DNA from: Takakia lepidozioides
Taxonomy: Eukaryota; Streptophyta; Takakiopsida; Takakiales; Takakiaceae
NCBI GenBank assembly: GCA_030704615.1
Contig: CM060733.1
Span: 65,598,001-65,662,000, forward strand
Reading direction: 5' to 3'
DNA: 64,000 nucleotides
Shown: piece by piece, positions 44,264-54,439 of the stretch
Position numbering within the stretch: position 1 is the first letter of the stretch
Layout: each line of letters starts with the position of its first letter
Made by a program: the position numbers and the translations under genes
The notes under the pieces: generated by a model
The model's input: the letters and a program-made list of their open reading frames with translations, nothing else
Databases searched by the model: none
What the model was told of the DNA's origin: nothing

Positions 44264-44560
44264 AATTTTTATGGTGAATTTTGCAAGTTAGCTTGTTGGT
44301 GGATCTATGGTGGTTTTGGAGTGATTTTGACATGTGACTGCCAATGTGGCAACAAGAAAGTATCAAAAAACAGATAACAGAGACGAGGAGAAGCTCTGGA
44401 ATGAACACGTCCCTGAATTTGTATGTTGAATTCTGTAATTTAGCTCGTTGGGTGGATCTGTGGTGGTTTGGAGTGCCTTTGATAAATACTCCCAGTATGG
44501 CAGCACGAAAGTATCCAAAAGCATATAACAGAGATGAGGAGAAGCTTTGGAATGAACACT
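44264..44560. repeat. Tandem duplication, unit about 150 bp
   Basis: A block with GGTGGATCTATGGTGG and AACAGAGACGAGGAGAAGCT is repeated about 151-153 bp further on with some substitutions. Confidence 0.85.
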
Positions 44561-44778
44561 TTTCCGACCCCAGTCAATAGTGGGACCATGGAGACAAAAA
44601 TGTGAATGCCTGTTGGATTACAGAGAGAAGCAGATGCATTTCAGATTTGAAACTAGTGTAGGGTTGGGGTGTTTTCTGGAAGAACTCCACACCGTCAGTG
44701 TCAGCTGCTAGCAGCAAGGCAAGGATGTATGGATGATTTGTACACAGGCAAGGATAGCTGAAGGTGAATGTCTACATT

Positions 44779-45060
44779 GGTTTCAATCTCTGCCCGCTTA
44801 GCTGCACTGTGGTGGTTTTCACAGACCGATCCGACATTACGTGACTACAAACACAAGCAGCACACACAATAGGTCCTTTTGGGCTGTTAGTACCATGATT
44901 TGGTATTCTTCCTGATGTTTACAAGGTTCTTGGGAGAGTCAGCTCGGTCTTACGAGCCCGTGTTTCAATCTCTGTCTGCTTAGCTGCACCATTCGACATT
45001 ACCTGACTACAAACACAAGTAGCACACACAAGAGGTCATTGTGGGTTAATGGTCTCCCTG
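44779..45060. repeat. Diverged tandem duplication, unit about 170-185 bp
   Basis: TTTCAATCTCTGCCCGCTTA at 44780 recurs near 44964 with changes, and TGACTACAAACACAAGCAGC at 44841 recurs near 45004. Confidence 0.75.
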
Positions 45061-45949
45061 GGTCATGTCACAAGGTCAAGGACTATGTGGTGAGGGCACC
45101 TTCTTCTTCAACCTATCAGCCAATAACAAAACAACAAGGGTCATAGCCCGTAGGGTACATGACACGCGCTGTCATGATTATCCTAGAGACGCCCTTCTTG
45201 AACAAACATGATCTGTGGAAAATCCATAAGAGGTGCCTTCACAGGCTTTGGAGACCAACAGGGTACTTGTAAACCTGCCAAAATTCTGCAACATCTCTTC
45301 TGCAGTAACCATACTCTCTTGTAATTTGCTGCAGATTATTCCTTCACAGAAGTTAAATCGTCGTGGACTTCTCAAGGGAACGATCTCGTTCCGTCCCTCC
45401 TATGTAGTCCAGGGATCGAATCCCGCAGCATCATCAATTATATAAAGACAAGCCAAGAAACCATTGCATGTTTTTAACAGGTTTTTTTTATTAAAAAATA
45501 ATTTTTAAAAAAAGAAACCTATATACTATCCCAGTTTTCTCATAAAACTTAACAAGTAATCTCAGTATAAGGATTATTGAGAGAGGGAAGATATTCATGT
45601 CATGTCAAGACATAGACAAGACTTGATAAAAGTCATTGTCAAGAAAAATGACATAGCAGCCTCATTACAAGGCATTGTCAAACATCTCCTTACATGTACA
45701 ATCCAAAAAAAGATCCTTATTACAAGGTATCCTCCTTTCATCATGTTAACACTTTCCCTCCATAAATATGTCATCTTAAATAAAAGAGACTGGATTTCAA
45801 AGTTCTTGAAATCATAGGGTGGGAGGGTGGGGTCTTTAAGGAAAACAAACACATAGCATGAGCCTGTAGGGTTCTGAAGAAGGTATGCATATTTGCATAT
45901 AGTCAATCAATCAGAGTCTGAACCACTTTATTTAAAACATGCTGAGTTT

Positions 45950-46700
45950 TAAACAAGAGCTGTAAGTGTCCCACACAAGCCGCCATAATCTTTGCCATCA
46001 TTGCCATGTTTATTAACAAGCTGAAAGCCAGTTAGACCATGGCCTAAAAATTAATGTGAGTGTCCCACACAAGTCACCATCTTCTCAGTCATCATTGAAG
46101 GGTTTCAACAAGGTCTAAGAACTGATGTGTGTGTCCCACACAAGCCATCATATTCAGCACCTGTATGTTAAACCTCACAGGCTGGAGACAAAGCAAAAAA
46201 AACTACAAACTGATTTGTGTGTCCCACACGAACCACCATGGTCTTTGCTATCATTGCCAGGTTTATTAACAAGCTGAAGCCCAGTAAGCCAGGGCCTAAA
46301 AACTGATGTGTGTGACCTTCACAAGTCATCATATTCTCAGCCATCATTGCAGGGTTAAACACTGTCCGGGAAGGTACCCAAAGGACTGCAACAAACTATA
46401 ACTTGCAGCACCTATATGTTTACCCTAACAGATCGGAGGCAAAGCAAATCAGGGCCTAAAAACTGATGTATGTGTCCCACACAAACCACCATAACTCAGC
46501 CACCATTGCAGGGTTTAAACAATGCACGGGAAGGTACCCAAAGTGCTGCCGCAAACAATACATTGTAGCGCCTTTATGCTTAACCTGACAGGTTGGGGGC
46601 AAGGCGAGGCACGGCAAGGCAAAGCAAGGCAAGGCAGTCTCAGCCATCATTGCAAAACAGGGGCCCTCCACCAATCTGGAAAGGATTACCCACCACAAGT
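45950..46700. repeat. Degenerate repeat array with GTGTGTCCCACAC core
   Basis: Six or more diverged units share ACTGATGTGTGTGTCCCACAC (core palindrome GTGTG-TCC-CACAC), then AGCCATCATTGCAGGGTTTA and, in some, CGGGAAGGTACCCAAAG. Unit length varies from about 75 to 190 bp, so it is a complex, decayed array. Short ORFs in it are not genes. Confidence 0.8.
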
Positions 46701-47429
46701 AGCACTATACTGTCCTTCACAAATCAAACACAGAGGTAGGATCATGAAAAACATAGAGTAGTTTAGTTTTTCAGATTTCAGGATGAATCCACAGTCAGCC
46801 ACCATCTTCACTCCTCTGTAATCCTCATGGTACCCTGCAGCACTTAGCAATCAGCATATTAAGCAGAAGCCCTCACCTGTGCCCGTCCCAAAAACCACCA
46901 CAAAATTAATTGTGTGTTAGTGAGGATGCACGAGGTGAATGGCAGGCTTCCACGCTTGCTATCGAGGTCAAATACACATCATACTAAGTACAGAGAACAC
47001 CATAAAGTACCGGGAGATCAACAAACAGAAAAGAGAACCTTTTAAACTGTTTGGGGGATGGTAGCCATTGCTCCATAACCCAGTTGTTATGGGAAAGCCT
47101 CTACCATCACCACAGCACACACACCTAACAGCAGCAAGGTCTTGCAAATCACTATTGAGCAAGAAAGAGAGCTGTGTCAAGCATGCTAGGGTTTATATAA
47201 AGGGAAGAGATATCATGCTGAAACAAATGCTTAACGAAGGGGAAAATACGCGTTCACCTCTACCTCACTTCTAGGGCATAGATAGAGGTGGCTACATACA
47301 TCAAACAATGAAATTTGGAAACTCACCTTATTTTGTAAAAATTGAACGGTAGTTCTCAGAATTCGTCGCTAGTACTGCGGAGCAACGTGAAGCCCTAGTT
47401 ACTGTTTAACATTATATTGATGTCAAGAA
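46701..47429. other. Intergenic, nothing recognised
   Basis: Short ORFs only, none with family resemblance. Confidence 0.4.
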
Positions 47430-47515
47430 TCGTGGACTAGCCTAGTGGTATGGAGTTGGTCGTGGTGTGAAGGTGGTCTCGAGCTCAAATCTGCATAGCG
47501 GTATATACATATTTT
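47430..47515 (+). repeat. tRNA-like (SINE-head-like) sequence
   Basis: TAGCCTAGTGGTATGG at 47438 resembles an RNA polymerase III A box and GAGCTCAAATCTG at 47481 a degenerate B box, about 43 bp apart as in tRNAs. It does not fold as a full tRNA by eye. Probably a tRNA-derived SINE head. Confidence 0.5.
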
Positions 47516-47529
47516 GGAAGTTTTCGAAA

Positions 47530-47610
47530 AATTCAAGACACCATGTGATTTGAACCCACGATGATGTTCATATCTATGATAAACCTTACCACTACGCTAC
47601 CCTCCTAAAC
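47530..47610 (-). repeat. Second tRNA-like (SINE-head-like) sequence, inverted
   Basis: On the minus strand TAGCGTAGTGGTAAGG (47599-47584) matches an A box and GGGTTCAAATCAC (47557-47545) a B box. It faces the copy at 47430-47515 on the other strand. Confidence 0.55.
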
Positions 47611-47652
47611 ATGCTAGTCCTTTGCTGTAGACTTATATTTAAGGTGTTGCTT

Positions 47653-47690
47653 ATCCCCCCATGTATGTATAATGTTGTACATGGGGGGAT
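47653..47690. repeat. Perfect 13-bp inverted repeat with 12-nt loop
   Basis: ATCCCCCCATGTA at 47653-47665 and its exact complement at 47678-47690. Confidence 0.9.
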
Positions 47691-47753
47691 TAAAAATACC
47701 CCCCTCCTGTGCACGCACGTGGCTGGTACAGGTTGGTTGGGGTGCACCCCCCA

Positions 47754-47910
47754 GGCATGATACCCATGTGATTTTACTATGAACACTTGAATTCCAGCCC
47801 TTGAAATGACTTACCAATTATGGCTCTTCAGCATAGGTTTGTTTTTTAGGCTTAGAGACCAGCATGATACCCATGTGGTTGTATTTGAGAACACCTGGAT
47901 TCCAGCTCAT
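47754..47910. repeat. Short direct duplication
   Basis: GCATGATACCCATGTGATTT near 47755 recurs with a change near 47849, and AACACTTGAATTCCAGC recurs as AACACCTGGATTCCAGC. Confidence 0.75.
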
Positions 47911-48244
47911 TGGCACCAAACAAAGGCTGACCTGCTACATAGTATTATACCAGCTGCTTATATAATAAACTCTTGCAATTGTATGAATGCATGGTGTGGA
48001 TGAGAGCCCACCATCCCACCCTGACCGGTGATTTTAATTTTGATTCCTGCAGATGTTGAATCATTATGGTAACCTACTCTTTGGTTTTTGCAAAATACTG
48101 ACATACACACCATGTGGTGTATGAAGGAAATTCTGGATGTTCCAGTTTGATGATTGATGGATGGTGCCACTGTAAAGTGGCTGACATGTCTCTTCTTTTA
48201 TTGACAAAGACCTAGGTAGTGGTCTTGTCTATGTCTTGACAAAT

Positions 48245-48416
48245 ATATCTTCCCTCTCTCTCCCTCTGTCCCATCAAGTTGTGGAGAGAGATGGAGAGAG
48301 GGAGAGAGAGGGACAGTTGAGTGAATAAATAAATAAAAAAGAAGGTGGGGGGGGGGGAGTGACTGAGTAGCTGCCGCTGCCTCTCTCCCTCTCTCTCCCT
48401 CTGTTACCTGGGTCTA
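48245..48416. repeat. CT/GA-rich low-complexity DNA
   Basis: CTCTCTCCCTCTG and GAGAGAGGGAGAGAG runs in both polarities, with a G run at 48346-48357. They could fold back on each other. Confidence 0.85.
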
Positions 48417-49420
48417 TGGAATTGTTATCCCGACTTCCATATTTTGGGTGCCTAAAATCTGGGTTGTAGGGAAAACCGGATGAATTTCATCCTGGTTTCA
48501 TCCGTTTTACCTTTGCACGTATCTGATTTTTCATTTATTGCCTACGATTTTTCAGTATAGCCTACCTTGATTGCATCCAGCCTATACCATAGCTGTGATT
48601 TGTTGAACCTTAGTGTAATTTCCCGATTTTTCTCATCCTACCTTGATGGAAATTGGAATCTGTCCGCCAGGTTCAAGGCTACGCTGGATGAAATTCATCC
48701 GGACAATGGATGACTGTTGTGGCAAGACAAGGTAAGGTCCCTGCGCAACCCTATATTTGCCTCTTGCATTGAAGGATCGCGCAATGGTGGCATGGAGGAG
48801 GAGAAGGTGCTCGAGCTGCAGTTACGTTGAGTTGCCGCTCCTTGGGTTGTTTAAAGACTCTATGAATGCCGCCTCTATGGATTCAATAAGGAGACGACGG
48901 TTCTTTTGAGGTGAGTGAAGGCACTCTTGCTCTTCTGTTTGGTTTCCTACTGCACAAGGGAACAGGGGCAATGATGGCCGATGTACTGCTTGCCTCTTTG
49001 GAGATTCCCTAGGAGCCCTTCCCCCTGGATCATTGATGAATGGCGGCGCTCCCATCCGAAATAAGGAAGTATCCGAAATCCGGTTGTTTATCCGTTGCTC
49101 ATCCTTCTTCTTTTTTTAAAATTAAAGGGAAACACAGGTGTACAACAGCTCACAAATCAGGCCCCTTGATATCATCTGGGTGGCACTCAGTTTACTAACC
49201 AACTTAGGTACTGACTGTTGGCCATCCTTTAGTTTCTCAACATTTAGCTTTATTATCTTGATAAAAAATGATTGTCTTGATAAAAATGCCTCAATACAGC
49301 AGCGACCTAGCTCCTTTCTAACCCCTCTGACCATTTGTTTATATGGGCAATTGATGTAGATTTCAAAGTAGTTTGGATTCTTGATTTAATGTCCCGGTAG
49401 CTATATAAACTATTCTAAGT
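48417..49420. other. Intergenic, nothing coding
   Basis: Two 15-nt GGATGAATTTCATCC-type palindromes at 48478-48492 and 48686-48700 (the second is the exact complement of the first) flank about 190 bp. No ORF is convincing. Confidence 0.5.
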
Positions 49421-49429
49421 GTCAAATTG

Positions 49430-50860
49430 TCGTACAAGGAAGAACAAGCTCATGTGAAATGTGATGGGACATACAGCTTGTTGTTAGGCGCTGGGAAAAT
49501 TTAAGGAGAACGTTCTGCTGCTCAGATGGATCCCACCTGGTAGCTGCAGCATAGATATTTGATAGCAACACATAAGTCGCGGCATCCTGTTCATCCGATG
49601 GGAGGATAGATGTTGCCGCACATTCAGCCATCTCTACATTGCCATGGATTCTGCAGGCACCAAGCAAGGCCTTCCACACCACAACATCTGGATTGATGGC
49701 ATTTTATTAATCGGGTCCACTGCTCAACCAGTTGTCTGGCACGTCCAAGAAGGTCCACCATGCAGCCAAAGTGCACTTATTGTCAGAGTGACACCATGAT
49801 CTTGACTTAGGGAATCCCAATAGCGTCTTTTTTCATCCAGTAGGCCAGTGTGGCTGCATGCAGAGAGAACACATATAAAGGTGATATTGTCCAACTTGAA
49901 GCCTTCCCTCTGCATTATTCCAAATAGCCAAATAGTTGCAGGGCCTCCATATGACAACCATGCTGGGCATATCCAGCAATCATCATGGTCCAAGACACCA
50001 CATCTCGTTCAGTCATATTGTCGACCGCTCCCTTCGCATCCTCGATGCACCACATTTCGCATACATGTCCACCAGGGTTGTGTTTAGAATCACATTTGGT
50101 ACAGTACCAGCTTTGATGATGTTACCATCATGGACCTCTTTGCCCTTTTCTAGGGCTGCCAAGCTCGCACACACATTGCAAATGCACAAGAACATGATGT
50201 GATTTGGCTTAATCCATTTCCCGCATCATTTGCTCATAGGTCTCCATAGCCTCCATCCCACACTCATGATGTTGTCATGGCACTCCAAGACACCACATTT
50301 CGTTTAGCCATATTGTCGAACACTCCCTTCGCGTCTTCAATGCACCCACATTTGGCATACATATCCACCAGGGCACTGTGAGCAAATGATGGGGGAAGGG
50401 GTGAAGCCCGACCACATCAGGTTTGTGCGTTTGCAGTGTGTGTGCAAGCCTGGCAGCCCTGGAAAAGGGCAGAGGGTTTATGGTTGCATTGCCAAAGCTG
50501 GAATTCTACCAGATGTGGTTCTGAATAATACCCTCGTGGACATGTATGCCAAATGTGGGTGCATCGAGGATGTGGAGGGAGTGTTCGACCATATGGCCAA
50601 ACGAGTGTGGTAGGCTCGGAGTGCCATGATCGCAGGATATGCACAGCAGGGGCGCGGGATGGAGGCTATGGAGCCCTACAAGCAAATGATGTGGGAAGGG
50701 GTGAAGCCCTGTTGTCAAGCTGGAATTGTACCAGATGTCATTCCAAACAGGTATCCAAAGCCTCCTCCCGGGCCCCTGCTGTGCATACCCTGCAAGCATC
50801 ATGTTCCACGACACCACATCATGTTCGGCCATAGTGTCGAACCCTCCCCTCATCCTCAGA
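49430..50860 (-). pseudogene. PLS-class PPR protein pseudogene
   Basis: Minus-strand pieces in protein order: GFDTMAEHDVVSWNMMLAGYA (50840-50770), [20 protein letters not shown] then NVVSWSAM (about 50375-50270), CASLAALEKGKEVHDGNIIK with [12 protein letters not shown] (50195-50040), DNITFICVLSACSHTGLLDE (about 49890-49830), and the E motif WKALLGACRIHGNVEMAECA with ATYVLLSNIYAAATRWD (49680-49520). PPR proteins of this class bind organellar RNA and specify C-to-U editing. Stops and frame changes interrupt it repeatedly, and a plus-oriented PPR segment sits inside it, so it is not functional. Confidence 0.8.
50386..50735 (+). pseudogene. PPR fragment in opposite orientation
   Basis: Encodes [54 protein letters not shown], then after a stop at 50611-50613 MIAGYAQQGRGMEAMEPYKQ. 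Two to three PPR repeats of the same kind as on the minus strand, pointing the other way. Confidence 0.75.
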
Positions 50861-51950
50861 GTCATCATCATCCATTTTCTCTCTCCTGAGCATTCCCAAT
50901 TGCTCAATTCTGTTTGCAGTTTCAAATGCCTCCCCCACTGTATTATGGGGTAACATATCCACTTTCTTCTGCAACTCTGGTCTTAGTCCACTCACAAACC
51001 AAGTCTTCTGTAAACCTGGTGCTGGTACAGCAGCCAGCTTTTTCATCATCAATTCCATCTTTTCCATATACTCCTCAACAGTTTCATGCTTCTTTTGCTT
51101 TAACTCTTGTAAACTTCCATACACTTCATCCTCAGTTTTACTTGTCCTGAACCTATTTCGGAATGCTATATTCAAGCCATTCCAGGTTAGGAAATGATTA
51201 TCAGGGAATCTTGCATACCATTCACTTGCTTTCTTGATAAGTGAACAAGGAAACAATCTCATCTTGGCATCATCGCCATTCTCATTGTTCACTATACACA
51301 TGTGTTTAAATTGGCTAATGTGTACATCGGGATCCCCTTTTCCTGAATATATTGGAAAATGTGGTTTTGCCTGTGTTGGTTGTAACGCCATCTGTGGCCC
51401 TACCTTCTGCCTACTGACAGGTGCTGGCACCCTTGCTAGTGCTGGTCCTCGTGGACCTGTTGTAGTTGTGGTGGTTCTTCCACCAAGTGGTGGCCCCTGA
51501 GCACTCCTTGCTACTGGCCCCACGATATTCACAGTATTCCCAGCTCCAGTTGCACTACTTCCCACACTCCCTGTCCCCCCAGAGCCAGATCCAGGCAGCC
51601 CGCCTGATCCCCCTGAGCCGACACCTTCGTTGGCCTGTGATCCAAGTGCTTCACTTGTTCCAGGTCCAACGGGTTGGGATGTCCTGGTTGTAGTCTCAAC
51701 CTCAGTTGTTGGGTCTACTTTTTCATACTCTTCCTCTTCCAATTTCTTCTCTCTGTTTTCATCCTCCAAGTTCTGCCCTTGGGTTTCTTCTTCACTCATG
51801 TAACTCAACTGCAATGGTGTTGGAGAGTCTGAACTCTCCGTTGGCTCTGCCACATCCTCTCCTCCTTCTTCACCTTCCGCTTCAGAAACTGGAGTTCCTG
51901 CTTTTGGTGTTCCATGCCAACACTTATCAAAGATTTCTGTCAAATCTTTT
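50830..51950 (-). pseudogene. gag of the Athila/Tat-like element
   Basis: One minus frame of about 370 codons: acidic N-terminal part, Gly/Ser/Thr-rich middle, then the capsid domain (FPIYSGKGDPDVHISQFKHM, ASEWYARFPDNHFLTWNGL, QELKQKKHETVEEYMEKME, VSGLRPELQKKV). This is a Retrotrans_gag match. There is no ATG at the frame start; homology-like sequence upstream (LRELVREEDQSRGERSEVHP) is separated by a TAG, so the native N terminus is broken. The frame ends by running into the PPR sequence at about 50840, before any zinc knuckle, so the C terminus is lost. Confidence 0.8.
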
Positions 51951-52243
51951 ATCTAGGGATGTACCTCAGATCTTTCACCTCGTGATTGATCTTCTTCTCG
52001 TACCAATTCCCTTAATCTTTCTTGCAAAGAAAAAGAAGGAGTGGCATCCCGCTCTAGTTCTTCCGGTATGGGTGATGTACTCCCTGATCTTAATGGTGTG
52101 AGAGGTCCAGATGATTCCCCTATGTCTATTCCTCTCTCCCAAAGATATGGATAATTAGCTTTCAGATAGCTTTATCTTTTTGCTGAATATCTCTGGAGTC
52201 TAGCTTCTCTTTCATCACTCATGTCCCATGTCTTTCATTTCTT

Positions 52244-52939
52244 TTAATGTGGCAATAACCAAAACTCTCTTCTGTAATATCTCTCGTATATGCCTGGGTT
52301 TCTTTCAAGCTTCAATGCACCCTTGGCTATACTAGAAGTCTCCGTTACCATATAACCATATGGCAAACAAGTCTGGAAAGCTGTTCTTGGTGTGAGTTTG
52401 ATCCACAAAATATCTTTTGGAATCCAATTCTTTACCAGTACAAGCTCTTCATGCATATGAGTATAAACATTCACCTTCATTTCCTCCCAGCCTTCAAACT
52501 CTACTCGCTTAATGGATAGCAATGCTATCACATAAACCAGTGTTGGTAACCAACGTGCTCTTCCTCTACAAGCCACCTGATAAATCTTTATCACTCCTTT
52601 CTCCAGACCCCACTCGGGGTCAGCATCATGCACTCTCTTAAGAATGTTTTCTTTACAACCGTCTGGCAATTCCAAGAACCTCTGAAAAAATCGTTTGGAC
52701 AATCTTTCCTTCTCAGTTTCACAAGGAATTTGATTCACATCAAATTCTTTAATTCTCCAACCACCATGATCCCACCCGATGCATGTCACATCTGGTTGTT
52801 CATGACCTAGTTCCCCAGTATGGTCGCCAAATGTCGAGCGGCTTTTACTCACCCATCCCTTCGCTATCCGAGGTGGGAACTCCAGGATAGAAGAGTTGGA
52901 AATCTCTAAGCACTCAGCCCGCTCAGAACAATCAGTCAT
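52244..52939 (-). CDS. Unrecognised ORF between LTR and gag
   Basis: Intact ATG-to-stop frame of 231 codons lying between the LTR and gag, same strand as gag and the same frame register. It has no recognised domain. It is Trp-rich with segments WVSKSRSTFGDHTGELGH, RFFQRFLELPDGCKENILKR, VACRGRARWLPTLVYVIALL. Its position suggests an accessory protein, or a detached N-terminal gag domain. It ends about 300 nt before the main gag frame. Confidence 0.5.
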   Translation of the reverse strand: MTDCSERAECLEISNSSILEFPPRIAKGWVSKSRSTFGDHTGELGHEQPDVTCIGWDHGGWRIKEFDVNQIPCETEKERLSKRFFQRFLELPDGCKENILKRVHDADPEWGLEKGVIKIYQVACRGRARWLPTLVYVIALLSIKRVEFEGWEEMKVNVYTHMHEELVLVKNWIPKDILWIKLTPRTAFQTCLPYGYMVTETSSIAKGALKLERNPGIYERYYRREFWLLPH

Positions 52940-53300
52940 GACCTACAGCTAGTGTATCATGGGGGTGTTTCCTATTTGTACTCCTTCTCGCATTCATGTT
53001 AGCGAGTTACCTTACTATCTGCAATTAAGTATCAGTTTGCCTCAGAAATCTATCAAGTTCCATCCATTCATTCCACAGCTTCACTCAGGTCTCTCTACAC
53101 AGTGTGAGTATGAAGTATGTATCAGATTAATATCTATCAAGTATCAGGCTGAAGCCATGGAGTCTCTAATCTACTCTACATTACAATTCTACAGCTTGCA
53201 TTCATCAAGTAACAACAGATCGTCACTTCTCCTACTCCGTGCTCTTCATCTTTCCACTCAGAGATATGCTCTCCCCTCTATTTCCCAAGCCCTGATGCCA

Positions 53301-53837
53301 GAAGTCCCCCACCAAGAAGTGATTTCTCCACCCCCCCCGCTCTTCGCTTTTTCTACCTACAAGCTGTTCTAACCGCTTTCCTAACTAACCGTCATCCCTG
53401 TAGTACACGTTCTTTTTTCAGATGTCGTTCCCCCACCGTCGTTCCCTGCCAATGATAACTGTTCCCCAGCTGTGCCGAGCTGTAACTGGCTGTATCGGGC
53501 TGTGTCGGGCTGTGTAAGGCTGTGCGAAGCTGTGGCGGCTGTATCGGGCTATGACTGGCCGTGTTGGGTTGTGTCGACTATGCGAAGCTGTGACGGCTGT
53601 TTCTGACTGTGTCGGCTGTGTCGAATGTGTCGGACTGTGACAGGCTGTGTTGGCTGTGTTGACTGTGACTGGCTGTGTTGGACTGTGACGGGCTGTGAGG
53701 GCTATGTCGGGCTGTGTATCTCCTCCCTAAAGCCTGTTGTTGTCACCCCTAAGGCTCCTGTTGGTCTCAGTCTGTGTAAAAATTAAGGGTACCCCACAGA
53801 TCCCGTAAAAGTGTCTAAGTCCCAAGCAGCCCTCTAA
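53301..53837 (-). repeat. LTR of the Athila/Tat-like element (minus orientation)
   Basis: Read on the minus strand it begins TGTTAGAGGGCTGCTTGGGA at 53837, the same as the sequence after the polypurine tract at 61481 on the plus strand. About 58 bp match with three differences. The inner end is placed next to a primer-binding-site candidate at 53300-53284 (TGGCATCAGGGCTTGG), resembling the initiator-Met tRNA site TGGTATCAGAGC. The expected CA end is not seen, so this end is approximate. Confidence 0.6.
53455..53720. repeat. GGCTGTGTC-type minisatellite inside the LTR
   Basis: More than 20 degenerate copies of GGCTGTG(T/A)C-like units of about 9-13 bp. Read in element orientation these are CACAGCC repeats, and the same kind occurs at 57338-57402 in the plus-strand pol 3' part. 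Confidence 0.85.
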
Positions 53838-54112
53838 CAGACTTGATGAGGAGCAGGAAGCTACCCTGTTCGCTGTACACCCAGAGTGGGAGCAAGTTGC
53901 AGAGATGCAGCTGGAAGGCCTAAGTTGTTTAAAAGGTATCTGTTGTGGTGTAGTGACAGCAACACCAATTGAAGGTGAAACAAGCAGTTACCCACCACAT
54001 TTCTATGAAGAAAGAGAGGGAGAAATGGAAATCCTAGAGGAACCAGCCACTGTGAGTTTACAGGATGAAGTGGTGACTGGTTGGACAATCACAGGTGATG
54101 AGTAGGTGAGAG
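53838..54112 (+). pseudogene. Pol segment upstream of RT (spacer)
   Basis: A coding-like stretch DEEQEATLFAVHPEWEQVAE, then YPPHFYEEREGEMEILEEP, to a TAG at 54103-54105. It starts at the outer LTR edge of the minus-oriented part, so its true upstream sequence (protease) is missing. Confidence 0.5.
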
Positions 54113-54438
54113 AAGTGACTTGCGCTCCGGCTATCATCAAATTCGGGTGGCGGAAGGAGATGAGGAGAAGACCGCGTGCAGGACAAGGTACGGTTCATAT
54201 GAGTTCTTGGTGATGCCTTTTGGGCTCACCAATACACCAGCGACATTTAGCACGCTGATGAACAGCCTTTTCCAGGAGTGGTTGGATGACTTTGTGATCG
54301 TGTACATCGACGACATCTTGGTGTACTCGAAAACAAAGGAAGAGCACCTGGAGCACCTGAAAAGGGTGTTCCAAAAATTGCAAGAAGGGAAGCTGTATGC
54401 CAAAGCTTCAAAGTGCGAATTCGGGGTCACAAAAGTGG
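54113..54438 (+). mobile_element. Inserted RT core from another Ty3 clade
   Basis: About 325 bp encode an isolated RT palm: [55 protein letters not shown] and [12 protein letters not shown], with the YIDD active site. The typical continuation (YLGHV...) is absent; sequence passes directly into [17 protein letters not shown] of the resident pol. The fragment's YIDD type differs from the FLDD type of the resident RT. Confidence 0.7.
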
Positions 54439-54439
54439 A

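Noticed and set aside
45400-45440. CCAGGGATCGAATCCCGC resembling a tRNA T arm
   Set aside because: No A box or cloverleaf upstream at the proper distance.
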